A stretch of 64,000 nucleotides of DNA. It comes from Yponomeuta sedellus (taxonomy: Eukaryota > Arthropoda > Insecta > Lepidoptera > Yponomeutidae). Below the pieces are notes generated by a model, which saw nothing but the letters and a program-made list of their open reading frames with translations, did no database searches and was not told the origin of the DNA. The position numbers were made by a program, and so were the translations under genes. Each line of letters opens with the position of its first letter. Within the stretch, counting starts at the first letter, position 1. The stretch covers positions 2,435,001 through 2,499,000 of the forward strand of contig OW203744.1 of assembly GCA_934045075.1 (NCBI GenBank). Direction: 5' to 3'. Below, piece after piece: positions 53,363-62,892 of this stretch.

Positions 53363-53474
53363 CAGTGCGACAAACTTATCTGACCCGGTGACAGCGTCAC
53401 TTTTCTCATAGTAAAATTGACGTTTCCATACAAAATTTGACACCTCCACCGGGTCAGATAACTTTGTAGCACTA
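53363..53474. mobile_element. 112-bp MITE with TA target duplication
   Basis: TIRs of about 28 bp: cagtgcgacaaacttatctg on the left, tagtgctacaaagttatctg on the reversed right. TA at 53361-53362 and 53475-53476. Tc1/mariner-type by target site. Confidence 0.8.
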
Positions 53475-53479
53475 TACGT

Positions 53480-53795
53480 GTTTAATAAATAAAACTTTCA
53501 CTCAAATATAACTTTTTTTTTCCTCTGTAATAAAAGAAAACTTTAAATTCTCCATTTTGTATGTGACAGAATAGGCGCAAATCCTATGCGCGGAAAATAA
53601 AAAATAAATCTCATCCCTTTAGTCTGTGGCCGATCGCAATGCGCGCGCATAGGAAAACTGATTAATTTTTCCCGCCATAGCGAAACATTTTTTTACATCA
53701 CAACTCGTTTTCACTGTTGAAATTATGATGAGTCTTTATTGTTATTTTATTCACAAGTGTGTCACACTGACACAGTGGTTATATACTCTGTGGAC
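53480..53795. other. Unassigned sequence
   Basis: Contains inverted atcctatgcgcg/cgcgcatagga words at 53580 and 53650. No gene recognised. Confidence 0.4.
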
Positions 53796-53799
53796 ACTT

Positions 53800-53957
53800 T
53801 TCTGGCTTGATAACTTCTGACAGTATGGTCCACCACTGTCTTGCAACCCTCCACCAACCCGGACTTCGCCCCCGTGGTGGAGAAAGGCCTAACCCTCCTG
53901 CAAGGCAGGAAGACCCGTGCCCCAGCAGTAGGGACATAAAAGGTTTGATATAGATAT
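53800..53957 (+). mobile_element. 5S-SINE, 5'-truncated
   Basis: ggcttgataacttctgacag to gggacataaaaggtttgata. The 3' half only. Confidence 0.85.
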
Positions 53958-54049
53958 CGAAACCTTTTACAAGTGTACAGAAGTGATATACACGCATTGG
54001 CTTAAAGCAGATTGTGTTATATATAATTCATAATAACAAATAGATTCAA

Positions 54050-54215
54050 AATAAAAAAAAAATGAAATGTTTTTAAGCAGAATAAAACATAACAGTGTAG
54101 GTATAAAGTAACTCTGAACCCCAAACTAAATTAAATTGTATCTTGGGGCACAGCTCTCAGTTCGGGGTGAAGTTAAATATTAATTGTAGTAATTGTTCCG
54201 CAGTAGTACGGAACA
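54050..54215 (-). mobile_element. LINE 3' end, ccccaagatac family
   Basis: tgaaatgtttttaagcagaa, gaaccccaaactaaattaaa and tatcttggggcacagctctc are the reverse complement of 13880-14095. Confidence 0.6.
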
Positions 54216-54249
54216 ACATACCTAGTAATTGTACCGTACTACTAATTAC

Positions 54250-54290
54250 GTGGGCATGGGTGAAATTTTCAGCCTCTAAATAGGTTACTA
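54250..54290 (+). mobile_element. tRNA-SINE A 3' fragment
   Basis: gggcatgggtgaaattttca followed by gcctctaaataggtta. Confidence 0.6.
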
Positions 54291-54294
54291 ACTA

Positions 54295-54805
54295 CGTACT
54301 AACTAGGTGTAGGGCACTCAGCAGGTTATCAAATAACATGGTTATTTACATGGTTCTTATGTTAAAGGCATAAAGGCAAATCCGGATTGACAGTGTCTAT
54401 GTTGACTTTACTGGGAAAAAGTTACTTTTTAAATTATCTACGCTCAGCGCGGCTGATAAAATTCGTGTTACAAAACTTTTGGGGTTCCGTATGTACTTCA
54501 AAACTGAAACCACTGCCGCTGCATTACGAGCACCAAAACCTGAACGATAACAATTGTCTGTCAAATCTCATAAAAATTGCTATCGCAATCGTCAGGATTA
54601 CCACAGGCTTTGGTGTATTTAGTCTGGGTGTATCTCCAAATTCTCCAAGTATGTGATGTCCTTATCTTGTTATAGCACATGGTAGGTATCCTAGTTTGGG
54701 ACTAAGACCAGTGAAGCTGTGAGCAAGTTATTAATCCTTTACAAGCAGTTGGGTTGTAGAGAAAAATATACTATTCTAAATGCTAAATTTGTCCCTAACC
54801 ATTCG
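54295..54805. other. Unassigned sequence
   Basis: The 89-codon frame at 54387 has no recognisable motif. No family recognised. Confidence 0.35.
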
Positions 54806-54807
54806 AT

Positions 54808-55140
54808 ATCAACCCTTTGTACGTCCCCACTGCTTGGACACTGGTCTCTTACTGCATCACTGCATCGCAGGAAGGTCAGGCCATACTCCACCACGGGGGC
54901 CGAGTCCGGGTTGGTGGAGGATTGTAAGACAGTAGCGGACATTAATCTCAGAAGTTATCAAGCCGCCCATAAGGCTTCTGACATGGGTTCGCGGGAGGAT
55001 TGTAAGACAGCACAGCCCCCCACTGTATTACAATACTCCCACAACTCAGACTTGGCCCCCGTGGTGGAGAATGGCCTAACCATCCTGCGATGTAGGAAGA
55101 GACCCGTGCGCCAGCAGTGGGGACATACAAAGGGTTGTTA
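54808..55140. mobile_element. Head-to-head pair of 5S-SINE 3' halves
   Basis: 54808-54985 is minus strand (atatcaaccctttgtacgtc to cccataaggcttctgacatg). 54990-55140 is plus strand (attgtaagacagcac, then ccactgtattacaatactcc to catacaaagggttgtta). The arms differ at roughly one base in ten, so they are not a fresh palindrome. The left one has a local gcatcactgcatc duplication. Confidence 0.8.
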
Positions 55141-55144
55141 TTGA

Positions 55145-55438
55145 TACCAAATGAAAAATTAAGTTTTGTTTGTTGAGAACCCTGGGGGCGCCAGTCCGAC
55201 TAACACTCGTCCACTTTTTATTACTTTCGAAACAACAAACAAAAATACATACACGCGTTAACGTCCTCTAATAAATCTCAAACCCTTGCCAACATTATCA
55301 CTTTATTTATCGTGCGAAAACACGATTTGCTTTCGCGATTGCCGTTTTATTTTTATTTTGTTTAGACAAAGAGGTAGTGTACAAGTAGGCCCTTAGGTTG
55401 TACTTTGAAAATAATTTCGAAAGATTAATATCCTGTAT
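55145..55438. other. Unassigned sequence
   Basis: No gene or family recognised. Confidence 0.4.
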
Positions 55439-55439
55439 T

Positions 55440-55768
55440 CGATCACTTGGTTAAGCAACAACAGGCGCGGTCAGGTACAGGATGGGTGAGCGTCCCGTGA
55501 CTACCGCTAGTTGCATTTTTTCCGAGCGCATCCGTGCTTGGCAAGGCACGTTAAGCCGTTGGTGCCGGCTGTCATATAATAGCAGTCGATAAGCCATGTC
55601 AGAGGCCTTATGGGCGGCTTGATAACTTCTGACAGTAAGGCCCGCCACTGTCTTACAATCCTCCAGCAACCCGGACTTGGCCCCCGTGATGGAGTATGGC
55701 CTAAACTTCCTGCGATGCAGGAAGAGACCCGTGCCCCAGCCTTGGGGACATACAAGGGTTGACAACGA
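55440..55768 (+). mobile_element. 5S-SINE, near full length
   Basis: gatcacttggttaagcaaca, gcgcggtcaggtacaggatg, gtgagcgtcccgtgactacc head, complete body, and acatacaagggttgacaacg end. Confidence 0.9.
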
Positions 55769-55774
55769 ATATTC

Positions 55775-56295
55775 TGTTTTTAGTACTAGTTTCTAGGCGC
55801 TTCGAGGCGCTAACTAGCGCAATCAATGGAAAAAATAATCTTAGCTCGTTTTGTAATACGTTTTTATCTAATAGTGAGCATGAGAAATGTTAACTAGAGA
55901 AATAAGAAATCTTAAAATCGATTAAAGTTTAACAGCCGTACTAATAAACTTGGTGTAAGTATTGTACAACTATGCAGTGTTTTGTCTCTTTTCTTCCAAC
56001 TGAAAATTACATTCAAATGACCGTGAACAAAACACTGTGTATACCAGGCTTATACGGTGTTTATTGTTGATCCTAGGTTCTAGACTGTTGGTTCTAAACA
56101 TAGTTGTCACAGTTGTTAAGATGTCTCATGTGCATTTTTAGATCAAAATGTATTTTACATAACAAGTTATGTTTTTTTTCCCATAAATTATAAGTTTATA
56201 TAAGTAACGGTATGTAAGTGTATTATTATTAAGTATAAGTATGTATCAATATTCAAATTTGCACAGGCTACCCGTCTTTCTAATTTCCTTAAGCA
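55775..56295. other. Dispersed inverted repeat family, otherwise unassigned
   Basis: 55850-55905 (minus) and 56060-56175 (plus: ggttctagactgttggttct, gttgtcacagttgttaagat) belong to a family also present at 57948-58050 (minus), 58100-58128 and 58615-58700. Identity unknown. Confidence 0.45.
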
Positions 56296-56299
56296 ACTT

Positions 56300-56410
56300 T
56301 CCATCGTAAGGTTGTCTGGAAGAAATTGCTTTCAGCAATAAGGCCGCCAATTGTACTATGTATATTTGCAATTGTTTTGTATATGTTGTTTTTCCAGTGT
56401 ACAATAATAG
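56300..56410 (+). mobile_element. Jockey-type LINE 3' end
   Basis: aaggttgtctggaagaaatt, gctttcagcaataaggccgc, then ttccagtgtacaataatagt. Confidence 0.7.
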
Positions 56411-56411
56411 T

Positions 56412-56530
56412 ACATTACTGCAGAGGCCGAGAAGTAAGGGATTGCTGGACGAGTTTGGGATAGACGGCCGAGTCGTAGACGAGGCCGTCTAGAACGAGTC
56501 CTGCAATCCCTGTTCCGGCCGAGGATTGTA
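56412..56530. repeat. Nested-hairpin repeat
   Basis: Outer arms agggattgctggacgag and ctcgtcctgc-like (acgagtcctgcaatccct), inner arms agacggcc and ggccgtct. Gives a two-tier stem of roughly 90 bases. Confidence 0.6.
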
Positions 56531-56534
56531 TAAT

Positions 56535-57240
56535 GCTTTTCTCAAACAATGCGAGGAAATATTAATATTAAAATAATTACTAGTTAATTAAGAAATAATA
56601 GTTAGTTTGCCGCCTTTTTTATTTTTTAAATACACTAACATATTTTAGCACCATGTTTAACCGCACAAAAACCAATACCATAGATTTTATTTTTTTTTAA
56701 TCTTGCAAGTATGCTTACAGAACTTAGTAGGTGGTTGGCTGTATGTAAGTTTTCCTTGGTCAGTTTAATTTTAGTAAGTAAATTTAAAAAGTTAGAGCAG
56801 CGGACGGTAGTGGATTTTCATACTTACTTTACTGGCTTAGGCCAGTAAAGTGAGGCGGGAGCCATAAAAGAGAAACTTTGTGACTTTATTTCATTGTAAT
56901 AACACAAACATTTCCGAGCATGTTTGAGAAAAGAATATTCTTATCTTATCTTGATGTCGCTAGGTAGAAAGCACCTAAGTATAAGGTACGTAAAATGCTC
57001 TACAACTACCCTAGTGTGCAGATATGTAAGAATATTGTTGTTCCGTTTGTTTAGTTCAAAAGTTTTCCTTTTTGTATTGTATTTATTAACTACACCTATT
57101 ATGTAAGTTTTTGAACGCTGTGGCAACCTGTTAATCACCTAGATTTGTGCCCTTGTTTTAACCATTTTAATGTAGGTACCTACGTACCAGTGACGTGTTT
57201 GTTGGTCGCCTTACTTATAAATAAAATAAAAATAAATTTA
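56535..57240. other. Unassigned sequence
   Basis: AT-rich; 56840-56860 has a ttactggcttaggccagtaa hairpin. No gene recognised. Confidence 0.4.
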
Positions 57241-57241
57241 T

Positions 57242-57330
57242 AACGTGCGGAGCCAACCAAGCCGCGGGTTTCCTCACGGTGTTTTCTTTCGCAGTTAGCG
57301 TGTGGTATGGCGACTACAAATCACTAGAAC
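57242..57330 (-). mobile_element. tRNA-SINE C tail fragment
   Basis: cgtgcggagccaaccaagcc and tttcctcacggtgttttctt; a close copy lies at 58332-58420. The orientation is opposite to 19236. Confidence 0.6.
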
Positions 57331-57334
57331 TCAA

Positions 57335-57838
57335 TGCATAAGTTTTAAGCCGTAAACGGTCGTTTTAGCGGCAATGAAGTAAAGTTTTCAAAATAATTAT
57401 CACATTTAATAATACTTGATTATTTTTAAAACGATATTTTTGATAATATATTTTTTCCAATGGTTAGCACCGAGTAGCGTCTTCATGTGACAACATAAAG
57501 TCAACCCTATGCCTTTGAGATAAGAACGTCCAACAGATTGTACCCTTTATCATATGACTGGGTATAAAATTTAGTCCAAATTATCACATTTTCTTTGTGT
57601 AAATAATCCCTAAATCAATTGAATAGTCATGCGTAAGAGAAAGGGCTTTGTCCTGAATTAATACTGCAAGTTTTTCTCAGGAACAATTATTTCGGAACAG
57701 GATAATATATAAAAGTCACAGTTTGATATCGAACTGCTCCCAAACGGCTTCATCGATTTTTATAATACTTTATGTATACTTGCTAGTCCTGAGAATACGT
57801 CGTATGCAGATTAGCTATCACGGTAAATTAACGTTTAC
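57335..57838. other. Unassigned sequence
   Basis: No gene or family recognised. Confidence 0.4.
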
Positions 57839-57841
57839 AAA

Positions 57842-57876
57842 CCTGTGCCCCTCGGTGGGGACATAATGGGTTGACC
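57842..57876 (+). mobile_element. 5S-SINE 3'-terminal fragment (tgcccctcggtgg subfamily)
   Basis: cctgtgcccctcggtgggga followed by cataatgggttgacc. Confidence 0.65.
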
Positions 57877-58139
57877 AAAAGAAAAAAAATCATAACTTGT
57901 TTTATATTTACTTGGATATTTATCCGAAATAAAGAATTACAATTACAATAATACATTTTTATCTAAAAGTGAACATGAGAAATCTTAACAACTGTGATAA
58001 CTCTTTTTAGAACTTACAGTCTAGAACCTATGATCAATAGATTGGAACTTTAATCGATATCCGCTCGAAACGGCCGTTTTTGGCAGAAGGTTATTAAAGT
58101 CCTTTGTTGTTGATTCTAGACTGTAATAATAATAATATT

Positions 58140-58250
58140 GGCCTTTTGCATCTACTTAATGAGATTATTTATACAGCGTCCAGTGGCATCTTCACCCACA
58201 CTAGATGGGTGAAGGGACCACTCCGACGCTGTAGTGCCTGGTACATGGTT
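58140..58250. repeat. Palindromic block shared with the hAT element
   Basis: atttatacagcgtccagtgg, cccacactagatgggtg and ccgacgctgtagtgcc correspond to atttatacagcatctagtgg and agacgctgcagtgcccg at 46605-46685. Confidence 0.6.
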
Positions 58251-58331
58251 TTATAGATGGTGTAGGCTTGCCCAGCACCTATACCATCCTGACAGCTTAG
58301 TCGGCCTATCCCACAGGAAAGACTAGTCAAT

Positions 58332-58420
58332 ACGTGCGGAGCTAACCAAGCCGCGCGTTTCCTCACGATGTTTTCCTTCACGGTTAGCGTGTGGTATTGC
58401 GACTAAAAATTCGCAAATGT
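58332..58420 (-). mobile_element. tRNA-SINE C tail fragment
   Basis: cgtgcggagctaaccaagcc and cctcacgatgttttccttca, nearly the same as 57242-57330. Confidence 0.6.
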
Positions 58421-58436
58421 ACGTAACTTTTAAATT

Positions 58437-58622
58437 AAACAAAGTTTGGGCGCCAACCCCCAGCCGCTCCGAGCTGCGCTCTCCGCGGCGCTCGGCCTAG
58501 GGCCTCGCTAGACACTTATTGTAGTGAATTGTTGCATGGGAACATGTATGGTCTCGGCCTTCGGCCTCGGCCTGGACGGAGCACGTCCATGGTTCTACCC
58601 ACTGAGCTACCACCGCTTCAGA
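58437..58622 (-). mobile_element. GC-rich repeat with tRNA-like head
   Basis: 58565-58622 reads on the minus strand agcggtggtagctcagtggg (box A-like). 58437-58560 is unusually GC-rich (ccagccgctccgagctgcgc, ctcggccttcggcctcggc) compared with its surroundings. I cannot name the family. Confidence 0.4.
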
Positions 58623-58890
58623 CTGTAGGTTTTAAAAATAATTGTCACAGTTGTTTTCTCATGTATATTTTTAAATAAAAACGTTTTTTAACACAAGTTA
58701 TTAATTTTGTTCCATTGGTGCCGCCTCCGAAGCACCTTGAAATGTTATATATCCTTTACAAATAATAAGAACAGGAACGACTTCAGGTGTTGTTTTATTT
58801 GTAGATTAGTAGTAGGTATAATAAAACAGAAAAACTGGATAAAAACGGATAAGCAGGTAGAATAGTCAGATCTGGTCGAAGGGTAAAGTA

Positions 58891-59131
58891 CAGTCTATTT
58901 ATTCTTACTTGGCCAATTTAGTAAACAAGATTCTACCCTTAAACTGTGACTTTTTAGTCCAAAACTGCCATATTTCCATAAATTAAGTGACCTGGAACAC
59001 TCTTTTAGATAACATGCTGCCAATTTTATAAACATAGTTCATGAATTTGCGAGAAAATGTCTAGTTTAGGCATCTAATCTCAATTTTAAGATCTTGTTTA
59101 CTAAATTGGTCAAGTAAGAATAAATAGACTG
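58891..59131. mobile_element. 241-bp MITE with TA target duplication
   Basis: TIRs of about 42 bp with one mismatch: cagtctatttattcttactt at both ends. TA at 58889-58890 and 59132-59133. No coding remnant. Confidence 0.8.
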
Positions 59132-59221
59132 TAGTAAAGATGAAAAATGGGGGAAGTTTTGAAATGTGTGACAGAATTTAAATATTTGAAAATGATAGAT
59201 AGAAAAAGAAATAAAAATGGT

Positions 59222-59600
59222 GTAGAGAAAGAGAAACATTTATTGCATGAACAGTCTCACACACACCAAACATCTAACAAATACGAGACAAACTTATCGG
59301 AGAACAATCAAAGGGTAAGGTAGTAAAGACAATTTAAACAGTTTTGTCGCGGTGTGTTTCCGTTGCTGCAAAAGGCAGCTGACTCAGCATTTTGCTGAGG
59401 GTGTGAGCCCTCAGCGCTGGTTTTCAGTCAGTAGGTACTTGATCAGTACTCTCACGAGTGTCCCAGTGCGCGGGTTGGTATGTTGCAATTTAAATAAATA
59501 TCGGTAGTACTTATGTATATTACAATTCATATATTATAAAATATACATAAACAATAAAATAAAAAACGATCAATATGAAATTAAGAGAGCCGTCCTTGAT
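59222..59600 (-). mobile_element. CR1-like LINE 3' UTR
   Basis: gagaaacatttattgcatga end, then ggcagctgactcagcatttt and cagcgctggttttcagtcag, then AT-rich UTR. Same family as 21404 and 41975. Confidence 0.65.
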
Positions 59601-59604
59601 GCGA

Positions 59605-60030
59605 TCACATAGTCAATTGATTAGTCAAGTTAGTAATGGGCGGCGAGAGTAAAAAGGTTTGCACCGTTACAATCTGAAAGTTATATACGATGTCCAGTGG
59701 AGGACGTCAGGGCTTAGAGGTTATAGTTTCTAAAAAGATGTTTTCTTCTTCTTCTTTGTCTTTGCCTCATCCCATTATTGGGGGTCGGCTCCCCTCGTTC
59801 TTTTGCTTGATGATTTTCAGGATGTGGTAAATTTGACAGACTTAGGACAGATTATATGCTCTGTTTAAAATTTTAATAATAAAACCGTCTCAACACTGAG
59901 CGCCCAAGAAAGCGTTAGCAAATTCTAATGAATCCCGAATCATTCCGATTCGCGACGGAAATGCCCGAGTCGGTACATTTATTCTTCTGCTTTGAATGAT
60001 TCCCGAGTTGGTCCGAGTTGCGGTGAAAGT
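59605..60030. other. RTE-like trace, otherwise unassigned
   Basis: 59745-59830 (ttctttgtctttgcctcatc, attattgggggtcggctccc) is a common lepidopteran repeat block on the minus strand. 59930-60030 has ccgagtcggt words related to the spacer of the inverted repeat that follows. Confidence 0.4.
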
Positions 60031-60034
60031 CGAC

Positions 60035-60328
60035 AGAGGTTCGAAATTTCACTAGTTGGAAATTTCACTGATGCCAGGTAGTCATCAGTGAAATTTAATC
60101 CTTGCTAGCTACCCCCGATTCGTGTCATTCCGCTTCGCATTCGTGCGCCGCGACGCGAGTCGAAAAGTAGAGTGGTGAATAATTTCCGAGTCGGCCCGAG
60201 CTGTTTACTCGTGTTTTTCTGCCCGGGCAGCGGAATGACACGAATCGGGGGTAGCTAGCAAGGATTAAATTTCACTGATGACTACCTGGCATCAGTGAAA
60301 TTTCCAACTAGTGAAATTTCGAACCTCT
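60035..60328. repeat. Perfect 100-bp inverted repeat
   Basis: Arms 60035-60134 and 60229-60328 are reverse complements with no mismatch, around a 94-bp spacer. Each arm begins with the tRNA-SINE A 5' word agaggttcgaaatttcact and continues into ccttgctagctacccccgat, which is not part of that SINE. Confidence 0.95.
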
Positions 60329-60466
60329 GTACGTAATACAGAGAATATTGTAAAGAGGTAATGCCAAGTCCATTAGCTCGAGTCCCGGCATGGGTGGCAT
60401 TTTTAGCTTCTAAAAAGGTTTTTTTAAATTGTTCTTAGCACGGGTTAGTGCATTAAAAATAATATA
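60329..60466 (+). mobile_element. tRNA-SINE A, head-deleted copy
   Basis: gtacgtaatacagagaatat, then ccattagctcgagtcccggc (box A fused to box B, middle deleted), body and ttagtgcattaaaa. Joined at its left to the 100-bp inverted repeat. Confidence 0.75.
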
Positions 60467-60494
60467 TTCATGTTAGTTGCATACAACTGCTTAT

Positions 60495-60565
60495 TTGCTT
60501 TTCAAGACACGTTAAGCCGTTAGTGCCGACTGTCATGTAATAGCGGTCGTTAAGCAGAGGCCTCA
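60495..60565 (+). mobile_element. 5S-SINE internal fragment
   Basis: caagacacgttaagccgtta and tgtcatgtaatagcggtcgt. Confidence 0.65.
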
Positions 60566-60734
60566 TTTTAATATTAATATAATATCCCGTGAGTGCTACT
60601 TAAATTGTTTTTTATTATTTTGTTTTTTAATTTCTTCTGGTAAAATTTTGTTCCATCCGTTGTTCAAATAACTCATCTCTAAAATGCAAAATTCTCTAAG
60701 TGTTTTTTATCCCGGCGTTTGTATTTTAGTGTAC

Positions 60735-60950
60735 TTTGTTTTCTTTGTTTGTGCCGTAAATGGTAACCGCTGAAAACAGCGCCGTGGTCGCTACCGGCCA
60801 CGGCATGATGCTGAGCGGTGACCAATTTGGTGCCAAATCTAACCTGTGTTTTAAATTTGTGGTGTTAGATATTAAGATTTGAGTATCAAATAAATATTTT
60901 ACTTACTCACTCACTCACTCACTCACTCACTCACTCACTCACTCACTTAC
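60735..60950 (+). mobile_element. LINE 3' UTR with (ACTC)n tail
   Basis: gctgaaaacagcgccgtggt and ctgagcggtgaccaatttgg, then gagtatcaaataaatatttt running into a 50-bp (ACTC)n tract, the element's tail. Confidence 0.6.
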
Positions 60951-60952
60951 TC

Positions 60953-61118
60953 ATGGGCGGCTTGATAACTTCGGACTGTAAGGCCCGCCATTGTCTTATG
61001 AGTACAATCCTCCACCAACCCGGACTTGGACCCCGTGGTAGAGTATGGCCTAACCTTCCTGCGATGCAGGAAGAAACCCATGCCCCAGCAGTGGGGACAT
61101 ACTAGGGTTGACATCGTC
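60953..61118 (+). mobile_element. 5S-SINE, 5'-truncated
   Basis: atgggcggcttgataacttc to catactagggttgacatcg. The truncation point lies directly against the (ACTC)n tract. Confidence 0.85.
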
Positions 61119-61224
61119 AGTTGCATTAGTTACTGATCCAGATGAATAATTGAACTGGCTCGAATGATTTCACTAGCATCATTCGTAATAGCCCATCTTA
61201 TTTTCATTTCAGTATTTTCAGTAG

Positions 61225-61646
61225 TGATTTGGCGTTGCCAAGACACGGACGCGGCGCTTTCATGCGCGAGTGTTTAAAATTAAAATTCGAAATATCAAAA
61301 CTACTCTTTTTTCACTTCAGTGGTGTAAGTGTGTGGAATAGTCAAGTGGGGTGATGATAAAACGAATCTAAACCAAAGTTTAATTCTACACGTGTGAAAA
61401 CTGTTACTTTGTGTGCGCTGCCAAATTATTACGATGAAAATAACCTTAGAATATTTTTGTCGAGGACGCTAAACTATGCCGGTAACCCAGTTGCGTCGCG
61501 ATCGAATCGGGTTCGAAATTTAAATTTCGATTGTGGAATTTTCTTTTTCATTTTTGCTTGAATTCCTGCTTGGCTGCCAGTTAATTACATAATTGCATCC
61601 TCCGAATAAGGGAACGGAAAAAGCGAGCGGGAAATAAAAAATTAAG
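61225..61646 (+). other. Candidate non-coding first exon with consensus splice donor
   Basis: An unusually repeat-free stretch, GC-richer near its start (ggcgttgccaagacacggac, gcggcgctttcatgcgcgag). Initiator-like ttttcagtag lies at 61226 and ttcagtggtg at 61315. It ends at attaag followed by gtaagtaag, a perfect donor. There is no long reading frame, so if real it is a 5' UTR exon whose gene lies beyond the window. Inference only. Confidence 0.3.
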
Positions 61647-61659
61647 GTAAGTAAGACAA

Positions 61660-62885
61660 GAGGCCTTTTCGCATTAATAGCAAAGAGTAATATTGCTGCA
61701 TTATAATATATTTATGAACTCCCGGGCCGATATGAAGGCAAATTTATGGAGAGAGCCGTTTAGTGCAATATTATCTTTGGAGCCGGAATAAAATTTACTA
61801 AACTGGTGGATGTTCGTGTCTAGATTCTATAGATTGTTGACCAATTAAACATTTTTGTTGCGGTGAATAGGTACATAAGCGTGTTAGCATAAGAAAGGAT
61901 AACAGCGGCAGATAAACCTTTAGAGTCTTATTTATAAAAAGTCAGTTCAATAAAAGCACTGTTAAAGTGGCCTTATGAGATGTTTATAATAGGTCTAAAC
62001 AAAAACGGCATTAATAAAACAAAATCCCCATTATCACTGTGCTACAAACCTGCTATAACTTAAAGTTGATATGGCCCTACTTTAAATCTACTACAAACAA
62101 TTATAAGCGATATTTTAATCTGTGATTGCAAAACCGCAGATTGCAAAAGTATGCATTTGTCAAATTGTTATTTGTTTGAAGTGCTTTGGTTGTAGTGAAG
62201 TGGTTTTTCGTGAAATTGTGATGATAACTTGATTTTCCATAGTGTCTTCTTCAGAAACTTTCAAACGAAAAGTTGAAAACCAACTTTTTTTCTTGGTAGG
62301 TACATAGATTATACAATTTGCGTGTTTGGACACTTCCACAGACTTAAAAGAATGAACGCGCGACGTTGCCAAATTGACAGGTCGTAAAAGAGCACTTTAG
62401 TTCACAGATTAAAAAGACTTTAGTTACAGTAGGATTGTTGTACTTTTATTAATAAGGAAAAGTTAGAGCGTACTATATGTCTAATAGAGGATTTTAGCTA
62501 AAGTGCGCTACGAGAACACTATAGGTTGTTTTTTATTAATAAGGCCCTTAGTGTTTATCGGCCACTGGTAATCAGCGGTTATTGGTGGTTATAGGCCATT
62601 GGTAGCAACAGGTAGACTTTGATATTTAAGTTAGTAAACTTTACTTAAGTTTACTACAACTTTAATTAAGTTTACTTAGTATACTACTAGGTAAAACAAA
62701 GTATTGTGGCTTACAGAGTAAGGGGATACTGAATTGAAATCTAAAGGTAATACCATAAACTCAGCTATAAAAATGCATAATGATTAAAATTTACTGGCGG
62801 ATAAAATTGTGTTTGCAAAGAGAGACAATAATTGATAATTATAAACTGTACACATTCATACTAGCTATTCCGATAGTTAAGATAA
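61660..62885. other. Unassigned, possibly low-copy sequence
   Basis: No repeat family or coding frame recognised. It would be intronic if the donor at 61647 is real. Confidence 0.4.
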
Positions 62886-62892
62886 AAATATT

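Noticed and set aside
61125..62880. Host protein-coding gene in the repeat-poor right-hand region
   Set aside because: No frame longer than about 70 codons with recognisable content. Only a splice-donor-like end supports an exon, so it is kept as a low-confidence non-coding candidate.
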